The notes under the pieces were generated by a model. That model saw only the letters and a program-made list of their open reading frames with translations. It was not told where the DNA came from and did not search any database. The translations under genes were made by a program, and so were the position numbers. From Verrucomicrobiota bacterium (GTDB lineage Bacteria > Verrucomicrobiota > Kiritimatiellia > CAJWTS01), in NCBI GenBank assembly GCA_027623315.1, contig JAQBYD010000016.1, forward strand, positions 1 to 63,367: 63,367 nucleotides of DNA. Reading direction: 5' to 3'. Positions 27,101 through 34,980 of the stretch are shown piece by piece. Each line of letters begins with the position of its first letter. The first letter of the stretch is position 1.

Positions 27101-29391
27101 ACGCGGCCGGTTCGAGTGTTGCCTACGCCATCAACAATCACCCCGTCATCCGGGAACGCATCAGTCACGCAGTCCTCGGAATCATCTGGTACCTCGCGTT
27201 GCTCGTTCCCTTCGTGCTCTTCTTTGAGAAGCTGGTCTTCGGTTACACCGACATTCGCAAGCAACTCGTCACCAGCGGAGCCATTTTCCTCGTCTTCTTC
27301 TGCATCCTGCGTCTATTCCATCCGGCGTTTCAGATCGTGCGTTCGTCGATGATGATCCTGCTGGGGTTCATCATGCTCCTGCTGACCGTGCTCGTGACGG
27401 CAATGGTCAGCGGGAAATTCAAACAGAACCTCAAGGAGTTGAGGGGCAAGGAAGGTCGAGTGGAAGGCGCCGACGTGAATCGAAGCGGTGTCGTGGGGGC
27501 GGCGTTGGCGCTTGGACTAAACAATATGCGACGCCGAAAGGTCCGCACGGGTTTGACCTGCGCAACCCTTGTGTTCATCACCTTCGCCATGATTTGCTTC
27601 ACATCCGTGTCCAATAACCTAGTGGATACGGAGTTCGTGACCGGACGCTCCTCCTGGAACGGCATCACGATCCGAAAGGAATACTTTGCCCCGATAGACG
27701 CCACCGAGATCACGAATATCCAACGCATGTACGGTGAGCAGTTTCCGATCAAGAAAACGTCGTGGTGCATGCCCGCGCTGAGTGCGTGGTCGTTGCAACA
27801 GGGATTCAAGAACCTGGAGATCCCGATTGAGCGCGAGGTGGAGCTCGACGGCGAGCCCTTCGCCACGCGCGCGATCGCAGAAGCTGCGTTGGTCCTGGAC
27901 TGGAACGAGCCGATGTTCTCCCGAATGGACGAGTTCCTGATATCCGGAAAAACCTGGTTTCCGCGCGGACCGGCCACCCGGGTGGAGAAGTTAAAGGCGC
28001 TCGAGGATAACTACCAGGACCGGCAGCTTGCCATCATCCCGGACTCTCTGGCGCGGGAGTTGGGTATTTCGGCGGATAGCATCGAGGGCGACGGGCTTGA
28101 AGTGACGATCGGGACCTCGACATTCTGGGTCATCGGGATCATCGATGCCGATAAGTTGAATCGTCTCCAGGGGCTGGACGGCAAGTCGATCTTGCCTGTA
28201 GATCTCAATGCCCTGCAGGCCCTGGGAACCACGCGCTCCGCAGGCGCCGCCGAGCAGGTCGCGATTCCTGAGGATGCCGCCCGCATTGACGCGGCGAGAG
28301 TCTTGATACTTACCCATGCACCCGATGGCGTCGATGGTGCAAGCGTCCGGACCGTCTCCATGTCTATTCTCTTGCCGGATAAACCAATTCGCCTGCGCGA
28401 CGATCTGCCCGAGCAGGAAGCGCTGGGGTACCGGGAGCAGCGCCGCGTTGTTCTTGAGTACCTTGAACGGACGGGAGAGGCGGCGTATTATGCCGTGGAC
28501 GGATTGTCGTATTTCGGCCAGCGCAAACGGGCACGCACCCTGGGGGGCCTGCTCGAGCTTCTGGTTCCGCTCTTGATTGCAGCACTAACCGTCTTCAATA
28601 CCATGCGCGGATCCGTCTATGAACGCCGCGAGGAAATATACGTTTACAACGCCGTCGGAATCGCTCCGAACCACGTCTTTTTCATGTTTATGGCCGAGGC
28701 GGCCGTGTACGCCGTGATGGGCGCCATGCTCGGCTATATCCTGAGCCAGGGCATGGGGCGCCTCCTCACCGCGATGAATCTAACCGGCGGACTGAATCTG
28801 GATTACAGCTCGATCGAGACCATCTTCGCCTCGTGGGCGATTATCGCCGCCGTGCTTCTTTCTACGATTCTCCCGGCGCGCGACGCCGCGCGACTGGCGT
28901 CCCCCTCGGGAGTCTCCTCGTGGGCCATGCCGCAGAAGTCCGGAGACGTGATGAGTTTCGCGCTTCCGTTTACCTTCACGCCTCACGACCGCCTGGCCGT
29001 CGTCAGCTACTTCAGTCGCTGGCTTGATTCGAACGGGGAGGGGAGTTCCGGTCCATTTTTCTGTGCGCCGCCCGAGGCCCGGCTTCAAGAAAATGGCAGT
29101 TTGCTTCCCGTCGTCTCGAGCACGATCTGGCTTAAACCGTACGACCTCGGCGTCTCACAGCGCATGGAAATTTCATTGCCCGTCGACGACGAGACGGGCG
29201 AGTATATCGCGCACGTCAACCTGACGCGTATCAGCGGGAACCACGAATCGTGGGATCGCACCGTGAAACCGTTTCTCGGGGTCGTGCGCAAGCAGTTCCT
29301 GAGTTGGCGCGCCACGACAGACGCCGAGCGTGAAGAGATGTTTGAAGAAGCGAGGCAGATTCTGACGGAAGCAGAGGTCGAACGCGTATGA
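24136..29391 (+). CDS. Giant FtsX/MacB-type permease with N-terminal degenerate M28 peptidase domain
   Basis: This 1751-residue protein starts at the ATG overlapping the previous stop; the longer frame from 23881 is out of context. Residues about 12-35 are a membrane anchor. An extracytoplasmic region to about 1010 contains a PA-like segment and an M28 peptidase-like domain (about 260-420). Its expected metal-site motifs are changed: 'TTSYDS' replaces HYD, 'PGAEQALS' replaces the DNASG Asp, and 'AAHGQ' replaces EE. Three helices follow (about 1014-1093), then a helix at about 1140, a MacB-PCD-like loop, and three FtsX helices (about 1470, 1513, 1564) with 'ERREEIYVYNAVGIAP'. A soluble C-terminal domain ends the protein. 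Partner ATPases are encoded downstream. Cargo unknown. Confidence 0.75.
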   Translation: MSSPSKLRHPGLAAQVVTSVLFLGIGWALLHLFVTVLEPDEREPRTKFVRDYSADALDDVLARGGFETYLKALEEAGSVGEDDGRVGRVTGAPGFYATERLILDRFKEAGLEVKTQEFRVPVPVTEYCEILGADGEPLAGISIYPMRPAGLMPVVLQPEGITAELVATDDMQLSHLKGYDAEKTIVTTFPGAGLDGLASAGVRALVVQKDELSARMRVNRDARDPWDSVELKTESPFPIFFATGPLRDYAGQTVTLRCKVIFESRPARNLVGILRGQEGNDEAIVVTTSYDSLSVVPDFAPGAEQALSIAGFLELTDAIAPYRGQLKRDVLFVATAAHGQAFAGVLKLMEALDKYRDGDTYRAESEASRSEHELKLGYARAAEAFLGQFETHMDTPAEIRKAWDAMSDEQRRWFEERWKVVAGDTNLALRENALQARLEYLRQGSPAYRDGFDPLAATEEERKDPANQHPTLGAYVAAKRLDERSGGFMGIPAHDLAIRAEFSQWNYVDRMRIYLGRLSEHHLREIAELEDSMAIRDIFTRYRRTLTLNLALYSGGYEHKDSLAVLMGIPGIGTIVEPQVSELAEALTDSVARDDGRSMFDVVHWGPRDASGNPPESRNPHTLRDLESIVWHHAGYQAFTLINQDFASPKLGTPEDGYELLNHSIAQSHAACIARTVLALGFGRVSLKSIEPSRKGELQTVHGSVYGRAGTEALVASHPMTERTFVCAYRAAPAGKSVYSIVGSRGVNLAVILETNPYGNYRQALTSLFPRFAAATVDAARFDDEGRIRFFKDASAQGQSVFKNEMVSGQYLRVGMGSPPKPINLALFRAEPVALYNRINPQTLKAYKSVGFVTRLGLTGPQRISTDVPVTFMEPDVRFYVRMQDGAAGNEEIEQTRAFMLCVDPDRPVEEEDPEIFGRGYLVADTPLIRLPHFDTAASMVQTAQKRLALQARYHMADSQMLDFQERSHDWLSVARDRLAGNDVQGALNAAGSSVAYAINNHPVIRERISHAVLGIIWYLALLVPFVLFFEKLVFGYTDIRKQLVTSGAIFLVFFCILRLFHPAFQIVRSSMMILLGFIMLLLTVLVTAMVSGKFKQNLKELRGKEGRVEGADVNRSGVVGAALALGLNNMRRRKVRTGLTCATLVFITFAMICFTSVSNNLVDTEFVTGRSSWNGITIRKEYFAPIDATEITNIQRMYGEQFPIKKTSWCMPALSAWSLQQGFKNLEIPIEREVELDGEPFATRAIAEAALVLDWNEPMFSRMDEFLISGKTWFPRGPATRVEKLKALEDNYQDRQLAIIPDSLARELGISADSIEGDGLEVTIGTSTFWVIGIIDADKLNRLQGLDGKSILPVDLNALQALGTTRSAGAAEQVAIPEDAARIDAARVLILTHAPDGVDGASVRTVSMSILLPDKPIRLRDDLPEQEALGYREQRRVVLEYLERTGEAAYYAVDGLSYFGQRKRARTLGGLLELLVPLLIAALTVFNTMRGSVYERREEIYVYNAVGIAPNHVFFMFMAEAAVYAVMGAMLGYILSQGMGRLLTAMNLTGGLNLDYSSIETIFASWAIIAAVLLSTILPARDAARLASPSGVSSWAMPQKSGDVMSFALPFTFTPHDRLAVVSYFSRWLDSNGEGSSGPFFCAPPEARLQENGSLLPVVSSTIWLKPYDLGVSQRMEISLPVDDETGEYIAHVNLTRISGNHESWDRTVKPFLGVVRKQFLSWRATTDAEREEMFEEARQILTEAEVERV

Positions 29392-29505
29392 GTGTTCAGG
29401 TGTCCGGTGTCCGGAGGAGCGGTCTGATCAGACTGATTTCTACATCGCGGGAGCTGCGCCATTGCCCCCGACACCTGAAACCCGACAGCCGCCCCTTGAT
29501 TATCC
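29392..29505. repeat. Gap-filling inverted arms of a GGTGTC word
   Basis: The whole 114-base gap is built from 'caggtgtccggtgtccgg' at its left end and the inverted 'ccgacacctgaaacccgaca' at its right end. A 12-bp palindrome GTCTGATCAGAC lies at 29422-29433. The left arm starts right after the stop and the right arm ends just before the next gene. It could fold in RNA. It is the first of four such gap fillers in this operon. Confidence 0.5.
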
Positions 29506-31506
29506 ATGGCTAAAAACGAAGATCCCATCGTCCTCGACAAGGAACTCGAGGTCTATCGCAACGTTCTGGCGACGCCCACGGAGTTTCGCAACGGCTTCAC
29601 ATGGGTCGCCGTCGCGGGGGCCTTCTTCTGTGGACTGTTGATGATGCCCGGTGCGATTTACCTGAGCCTGATCACCGGGCAGGGCATTGCGGCCGCCTGG
29701 GTGACGCTCATTATCTTCACGGAAGTCAGCCGGCGCGCGATGCGAACCCTGAGCCAGCAGGAGTTGGTGATCCTGCTCATGGTTGCCGGTTCGATGGCGG
29801 TCGGGGGCCCCATTTCAGATCTGATCTGGAGGCAATACCTCGTGTCCAGTGATGCGGTGCGTGACATCGGTTTGATGGGGAAATTTCCGTCCTGGTACGC
29901 ACCTCCGCCGGGCAGTGAGTCCCTTGTCGAACGCGACCTCTTTCACCGTGCATGGATCGTGCCGATTCTGCTGATGGTATTCATGCACGTGATCGGAACG
30001 ATCAAGTACTACACGCTTTCGTATTTTTTCTTCCGCGTGACGTCGGATATCGAACGCCTTCCATTTCCGTTCGCAGGAATCTCGGCGCAGGGGTCGATGG
30101 CACTCTCCGAGTCCGGCGAGAAGAAGACGACCTGGAAATGGCGCGTCTTCTCGCTCGGTGGAATTATGGGGTTGGTCTTCGGGGCCGTTCAGGTAGGCGT
30201 GCCGCTTGTCACGGGAACCTTCCTGAATAAGCCGATTCAAATCATTCCGCTTCCGTGGTACGACGCAACCACGTTGACCGAGGGGATTCTTCCCGCCACA
30301 CCGACCGGAATGGTCATTGATCTGGGTCTCGTGATCACGGGCATGGTGATCCCGTTCTGGGCCGTCATCGGGACCTGCGTGGCGACGGTGATGACCCTGG
30401 TCATGAACCCTGTGCTGCACGGCATGGGCGTGCTCAAGCGTTGGCAGCCCGGCATGGATACGGTCTCGACCACCTTCGAGAACAGTATCGATTTTTGGAT
30501 GAGTTTCGGCCTGGGCGTGATGGGGGCAATCGCGGTGATCTCGATCTACCAGACCATTCGGGATGTGGTTGTCAAATCCCGGGAATTGCGCAAACGGCGC
30601 GCCGAGGCGGGCCCCGACGCACCTCGTGAGAATCTCTGGGAAGCGCCTCCCGGACGCGGTGACTACTCCCCGTGGATTGCCGTCGGCCTGTACATGGCCT
30701 GCTCGGTCGCCGTTATCATTATCTGCCACATCCTGGTGCCGGAATTCTCCGTGTGGTGGCTCGTCTTCTTCACGTTTGCCTACACGCCGTTGATCAGTTA
30801 CATCAACGCGCGCCTGATCGGCATCTGCGGGCAGCGTGTGGATATCCCGTTCGTCCGTGAGGCGGCCTTCATCCTATCCGGGTACAAGGGCGTCGAAATC
30901 TGGCTGGCTCCGATACCGGTGGACAACCTGGGCACGGGCGCGCAGGACTTTAGAACCAAGGAACTGACCGGAACAAATTTCTGGTCGTATGTCAAAGCCC
31001 AGGCGCTGATCGTGCCGCTATCCTTCGTCTTAAGCTTCGTCTTCTGGGCGTTCATCTGGAAGTCGGGCGCCATTCCGTCGGAGTTGTATCCCTTTGCCCA
31101 GAAGATGTGGGATCTGCGCGCTAAGCAGACGGTGTTGCTCTTTTCGGCGACGCTGGAATCCGAAGGCGCACAGCCGCTGTTCTACCAGGCCCTGCATCCG
31201 TTGGTGATCAGCGGCGGGTTCAGCTTTGCGATGATCGCCTTCGTAGCCCTGTCCGCGCTGAATCTGCCGATCATGGCGATCTACGGATTCGTGCAGGGCA
31301 TTGGGCATATGCCCCATGCGTTCATCCCCATCGTGATCGGTGCCTTCATCGGCAAGTTCTATTTTCATAAGCGCTTCGGACAGAAACGGTTTCTAGAGAT
31401 CGTTCCAGTCCTAGTCGCGGGATATGGAACCGGGGTAGGGCTGATCGCCCTGATGGGCGTAGCCATCAATTTGATATCGAAGGCCGTATCGCCGGCACCG
31501 TTCTAG
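29506..31506 (+). CDS. DUF6785/6784-type membrane protein, peptide-transporter-like
   Basis: This 666-residue multi-pass protein is paralogous in helix pattern to the 869-residue protein but lacks its extracytoplasmic insert. Segments include 'WVAVAGAFFCGLLMMPGAIY', 'PISDLIWRQYL', 'PFPFAGISAQGSMALSESGE', 'YFFFRVTSDIERLPFPFAG' and a late pair near residues 560-640. The 'RLPFPFAGISAQGSMAL' loop resembles the oligopeptide-transporter/DUF6785 family. About 13 helices are predicted by eye. Cargo and energy coupling are unknown. No obvious ribosome site precedes the ATG; the preceding gap is filled by inverted arms. Confidence 0.65.
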   Translation: MAKNEDPIVLDKELEVYRNVLATPTEFRNGFTWVAVAGAFFCGLLMMPGAIYLSLITGQGIAAAWVTLIIFTEVSRRAMRTLSQQELVILLMVAGSMAVGGPISDLIWRQYLVSSDAVRDIGLMGKFPSWYAPPPGSESLVERDLFHRAWIVPILLMVFMHVIGTIKYYTLSYFFFRVTSDIERLPFPFAGISAQGSMALSESGEKKTTWKWRVFSLGGIMGLVFGAVQVGVPLVTGTFLNKPIQIIPLPWYDATTLTEGILPATPTGMVIDLGLVITGMVIPFWAVIGTCVATVMTLVMNPVLHGMGVLKRWQPGMDTVSTTFENSIDFWMSFGLGVMGAIAVISIYQTIRDVVVKSRELRKRRAEAGPDAPRENLWEAPPGRGDYSPWIAVGLYMACSVAVIIICHILVPEFSVWWLVFFTFAYTPLISYINARLIGICGQRVDIPFVREAAFILSGYKGVEIWLAPIPVDNLGTGAQDFRTKELTGTNFWSYVKAQALIVPLSFVLSFVFWAFIWKSGAIPSELYPFAQKMWDLRAKQTVLLFSATLESEGAQPLFYQALHPLVISGGFSFAMIAFVALSALNLPIMAIYGFVQGIGHMPHAFIPIVIGAFIGKFYFHKRFGQKRFLEIVPVLVAGYGTGVGLIALMGVAINLISKAVSPAPF

Positions 31507-31692
31507 GAGAGAAGGAAAAAGGAAGAAGGAAGAAGGAAGAAGGACATCGTCGAATGCGAAGGAAAGAAGCTCCTTCTGAGTAGAGGAGTCGTTCCGACGA
31601 GGCCGTAACATGATGAGCCAGAATCAAAGATATTCGCTTTTCGTCTTCTGCCTTTTTCCTTTTTCCTTTTTCCTTCTTCCTTCGTCCCTCCC
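31507..31692. repeat. Gap-filling inverted purine/pyrimidine arms (GAAGGAA word)
   Basis: The left arm (31507-31541) is a purine tract of GAAGGAA and AAGGAAG words. The right arm (about 31641-31690) is the complementary pyrimidine tract of CTTTTTC and CTTCTTC words. About 100 bases separate them. In RNA this would give a long imperfect hairpin, and in DNA a tract able to form H-DNA-like structures. It occupies all of the gap between the DUF6785-like gene and the FtsX permease. Confidence 0.6.
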
Positions 31693-32712
31693 ATGAACCA
31701 GCTCGGCATACAGGAAAAGCTTCCGTTCGCGCGTGCGATGCGGATCTCGATCCAGGGAATCCGTATTCGTGTCGGTCGATCGCTGGTGACGGTATCGGGC
31801 GTCGTGTTGGGCATTGCGTTCCTGATGAGCAACTTGACATCGCAACTCATTCTGAAGGCGGTTCAGTCAGAACGGGAATTGAAGCAGACCGTCGATCTGA
31901 TGCAGGCGCTGGTCAAGTCCGAGATCGGAGTTCTCGAGGGCAAGCAGATTGCGGTCGCAGTCTTCGGCGAACTCTCGAATGCGGATGAGCAATTGCTCGC
32001 GCGCATCCGGTCCGGCGAACCCGCTGCGATACGGGCGTTCGGTGTGAGCGGTGCACCGTACGAGTCGTATCCGCTGGAGAAGGTAGGAGAGGGCGTCGTT
32101 GCGATGTTGGTGCTTGGCGATGCCGAGGTTGCCGGCATCTCCCTTGGAGACCTCACGGCGGGCATGTCCCAGAAGGTCGTTCTGGATTCTGTCGATGACA
32201 GACGTTTCGAAGATGCACTGGATTCGGGCGTGCGCCGGGAATTGTTCTTCGGAGACCAGGTGCGTCAGCGCCAGGCTGAGCTGAAAGCGGCCGAGAAACA
32301 GGCCCTGTTCCGGACCATCTGGATCGCGGCGATTTCGATGTTCGTGACCGTGATTGGGGTGTCGAACGCGCTGCTGATGTCCGTCACGGAGCGATTCCGC
32401 GAGATCGGCACGATGAAGTGCCTGGGGGCACTCTCGGCCTTCATTCGCACGCTGTTCCTGATCGAGAGTTCGCTGATCGGTGTGGTCGGATCCGTCGTAG
32501 GTGTCATCGTGGGTGCCACGTTGCCGTTGCTGGTGTACGGTTTCCTGTATGGATTTCCGACTGTGCTGGGGGCCCTCGACTATGGGTTGCTGGGGCTGGC
32601 CGCAATGGGCTCGGCTTGTTCCGGTACGATCCTCTCCATTCTCGCCGCCATCTATCCCGCACGCGTCGCGTCGAACATGGTGCCGGCGGCCGCGTTGAGG
32701 TCGACCGTGTGA
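31693..32712 (+). CDS. FtsX/MacB-family ABC permease
   Basis: This 339-residue permease has one N-terminal helix ('LVTVSGVVLGIAFLMSNLTS', about residues 32-51). An extracytoplasmic MacB-PCD-like loop follows to about residue 205. Three C-terminal FtsX helices include 'AAISMFVTVIGVSNALLMSV', 'GVVGSVVGVIVGATLPLL' and 'LAAMGSACSGTILSILAA'. The coupling helix motif 'ERFREIGTMKCLGA' is standard. It should pair with one or both downstream ATPases. Unlike the giant permease, it carries no extra domains, so the two may form an asymmetric heterodimer. No lipoprotein partner or membrane-fusion gene is nearby. Confidence 0.85.
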   Translation: MNQLGIQEKLPFARAMRISIQGIRIRVGRSLVTVSGVVLGIAFLMSNLTSQLILKAVQSERELKQTVDLMQALVKSEIGVLEGKQIAVAVFGELSNADEQLLARIRSGEPAAIRAFGVSGAPYESYPLEKVGEGVVAMLVLGDAEVAGISLGDLTAGMSQKVVLDSVDDRRFEDALDSGVRRELFFGDQVRQRQAELKAAEKQALFRTIWIAAISMFVTVIGVSNALLMSVTERFREIGTMKCLGALSAFIRTLFLIESSLIGVVGSVVGVIVGATLPLLVYGFLYGFPTVLGALDYGLLGLAAMGSACSGTILSILAAIYPARVASNMVPAAALRSTV

Positions 32713-32920
32713 GCCAAGGAAAGGAAGAGGGAAGAGGGGAAAAGGGAAAATATCGTGAGAGACCGGGACGATTGATGCCTCATGCCCGAAGAGACGCTGT
32801 CCCATTCTGCCGTCCGGAGAAGACAATGACTATCAGACCAAGTATTCGTTCCGTTGCGCATGACAACATTATCAAAGCCCTTTTTCCCTTTTCCTTCAAT
32901 CCAATAGCGCACCAAGGTTC
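32713..32920. repeat. Gap-filling inverted purine/pyrimidine arms (GGGAAAA word)
   Basis: A purine arm (about 32716-32748, 'ggaagagggaagaggggaaa') follows the permease stop. A pyrimidine arm (about 32877-32901, 'gccctttttcccttttcctt') precedes the ATPase. The 125-base spacer has no gene. It has the same layout as the preceding gap, but the word is changed from GAAGGAA to GGGAAAA. Confidence 0.55.
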
Positions 32921-33694
32921 ATGACGACTGACTCAATATCTGCCCTCTTCGCCTCGGCCGCCAGTGAGAAGCACTCGGGCTATGTCATCCGTTCGGTGGA
33001 TGTGAAGCGCGTCTACAAGATGGGGGATTCCGAAACACATGCGCTGCGCGGTGTGACGCTGGATATCGAGCGCGGTGAATATATGTCGATTATGGGGCCG
33101 TCGGGGTCCGGCAAGAGCACCTATTTCAATATGATCGGCGGACTCGACAAGCCCACATCCGGGAAGGTGTACATCGACCAGGTGGATATCGCCCAGTTGG
33201 ACCCCAGGGAGTTGGCCTGGCTGCGCTGCCGCAAGGTGGGCTACATCTTCCAGAGCTTCAACCTGATCCAGGTGATGTCCTGTATAGAGAACGTGATGCT
33301 CCCCATGGCGTTCGCCGGACTCGACGCCGAAGAGTCGCGTGACAAGGCGATGGATATCCTTGAGCAGGTCGGGCTCGGCGATCGCGCGCTGCACAAGCCA
33401 CAGGAGATGTCGGGCGGCCAGCAGCAGCGCGTCGCGATCGCGCGCGCGCTCGCAAACTCGCCGGTCATTCTGCTCGCCGACGAACCGACCGGGAACCTTG
33501 ACCTGAGAACGGGCGAGGAGATTATAGATCTTTTCGTTATGCTGCGCGATACGCTTGGAGTCACTATTATTTCGGCGACACACGATCTTAAGATGTTGAA
33601 GGCGTCCGATCGTGTCGTCTGGATTGATGACGGTCTGGTTACGAAGGTGACGACGCCGGAGGAAATGGATATTAGTGTGGCGGACGTGCACTGA
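32921..33694 (+). CDS. LolD/MacB-type ABC transporter ATPase
   Basis: This 257-residue ATPase drives FtsX-type permeases by mechanotransmission. Walker A is 'GPSGSGKST' (about residue 62), the Q-loop is 'FQSFNLIQ', the signature 'SGGQQQRVAIARAL', Walker B 'VILLADEPTGNLD' and the H-loop 'SATHDLKML'. An N-terminal extension of about 25 residues precedes the domain. Residue after Walker A Ser-Thr is Tyr where Leu is usual. Its partner permeases are encoded just upstream (31.7 kb and 24.1 kb). Confidence 0.9.
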   Translation: MTTDSISALFASAASEKHSGYVIRSVDVKRVYKMGDSETHALRGVTLDIERGEYMSIMGPSGSGKSTYFNMIGGLDKPTSGKVYIDQVDIAQLDPRELAWLRCRKVGYIFQSFNLIQVMSCIENVMLPMAFAGLDAEESRDKAMDILEQVGLGDRALHKPQEMSGGQQQRVAIARALANSPVILLADEPTGNLDLRTGEEIIDLFVMLRDTLGVTIISATHDLKMLKASDRVVWIDDGLVTKVTTPEEMDISVADVH

Positions 33695-33843
33695 TAATTG
33701 AAAAATGCAAATTGAATATTTTTCTTGTAGCGGGTCTTTTCGGATGTGCCGAGCCGATTCTCTCTGTACTTCTAGCAGGAGCGTGTTCGTCAATGGCGAG
33801 TAATTTTCAATTTTCACTCGTCCAGCTTCAGAGGTTTGGTTAG
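33695..33843. repeat. Gap-filling inverted AT-rich arms (AATTGAAAA word)
   Basis: The left arm 'aattgaaaaatgcaaattga' lies near 33696 and the inverted right arm 'taattttcaattttcactc' near 33802. The two match as inverted copies of an AATTGAAAA word, separated by about 85 bases. The same word (aattttcaa) appears at the last bases of the window. Confidence 0.5.
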
Positions 33844-34242
33844 ATGAGCAGCGCACGTACACAAAACAGGCTCTCTCACGCTGTTCTCAAAGATCCGTTC
33901 GACGCTGTGCCGATTATCCCGGACGAGGTGGAGATGCGCGACGATAGCCGCGGGAATCTGCAACTGCGTGTGAACTCCGAGCTTGGGCGGACGCGGGCCA
34001 GGATGGCGCAATGGCTGGGGCAGGATCACTCTTCCATCGTGGAGTTGGATGAACACGGCACGTTCTACATTCGGCAGATTGACGGAATCCGCACGTTGCG
34101 CGAGATTGTGGACGCGATGGTGGAGAAGTCCGAGCGGTCTCGAAAAGAGGTCGAGGACGGCGTCGTGCTTTTCACCAAGAAACTGATGGTCAAGAACATG
34201 CTGGTGCTTCAAGTGCCGGCCGTATCCGAAGGCACGCCATGA
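33844..34242 (+). CDS. PqqD-like peptide-recognition protein
   Basis: This 132-residue protein has a C-terminal PqqD-like fold (about residues 55-125): 'SSIVELDEHGTFYIRQIDG', then 'TLREIVDAM', then 'VVLFTKKLMVKNML'. PqqD domains are the RiPP-recognition elements that hold precursor peptides in RiPP synthesis, and also appear as regulators or adaptors. There is no PQQ, radical-SAM or precursor gene here. The N-terminal 50 residues are of unknown fold. It lies between two ATPase genes, overlapping the second by ATGA, so it is likely co-translated with it. A role as adaptor for cargo or the transporter is inferred. Confidence 0.65.
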   Translation: MSSARTQNRLSHAVLKDPFDAVPIIPDEVEMRDDSRGNLQLRVNSELGRTRARMAQWLGQDHSSIVELDEHGTFYIRQIDGIRTLREIVDAMVEKSERSRKEVEDGVVLFTKKLMVKNMLVLQVPAVSEGTP

Positions 34243-34970
34243 CCTCCGATATCATCGCATCCGTCAAGGACGTCAAGCGCCTGTACAAACTCGGCGATGA
34301 GGAGGTTTGGGCGCTGAACGGTGTTTCACTGGATATCCAGCGCGGGGAGTACCTTTCGATCATGGGGCCGTCTGGATCGGGCAAATCAACGCTCTTCAAC
34401 ATGATCGGTGCCCTCGATATTCCGACCTCCGGCACGATCGAATTTATGGGTGCAGATCTCTTCAGCCTCACGGAAGAACGGCAGGCGTGGATCCGCTGCA
34501 ACCAGGTGGGGTATATCTTTCAGACCTTCAACCTGGTGATGGTGATGACCGCACTCGAGAACGTGGCGTTGCCGATGATTCTTCGCAACGACACCGATGA
34601 GGCGGCGCGCAAGAGGGCCGCTGAGATCCTGGAGCGCGTGGGATTGGGGCACCGCATGGACCATCTTCCGGAGCAGCTTTCGGGCGGTCAGCGCCAGCGT
34701 GTCGCGATTGCGCGTTCACTGGCGAATTCACCGGTCGTGATCCTGGCCGACGAACCGACCGGTAACCTGGACTCCAAGACCGGTGCCGAGATCATAGCGC
34801 TCCTGAAGTCGCTTCAGGCCGAGGAAAACGTCACGGTGATCACCGCGACGCATGACGACAAGATGCTCGACGTCTCCGACCGGATTGTGTGGATCCGCGA
34901 CGGCGTCGTTGATCGCGTCCAGCGGCGCGAAGATGTCGACATTGCGGTCGGTACGATTGGGCAGCACTGA
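34239..34970 (+). CDS. Second LolD/MacB-type ABC transporter ATPase
   Basis: This 243-residue ATPase has Walker A 'GPSGSGKSTLFNM', Q-loop 'FQTFNLVM', signature 'SGGQRQRVAIARSL', Walker B 'VILADEPTGNLD' and H-loop 'TATHDDKML'. It is a close paralogue of the ATPase at 32.9 kb without the 25-residue N-terminal extension. Start ATG overlaps the PqqD-like stop. Two ATPases with two unlike permeases suggest a heteromeric FtsX complex. The convergent giant gene ends 10 bp away. Confidence 0.9.
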   Translation: MTSDIIASVKDVKRLYKLGDEEVWALNGVSLDIQRGEYLSIMGPSGSGKSTLFNMIGALDIPTSGTIEFMGADLFSLTEERQAWIRCNQVGYIFQTFNLVMVMTALENVALPMILRNDTDEAARKRAAEILERVGLGHRMDHLPEQLSGGQRQRVAIARSLANSPVVILADEPTGNLDSKTGAEIIALLKSLQAEENVTVITATHDDKMLDVSDRIVWIRDGVVDRVQRREDVDIAVGTIGQH

Positions 34971-34980
34971 TCGACGTCGC

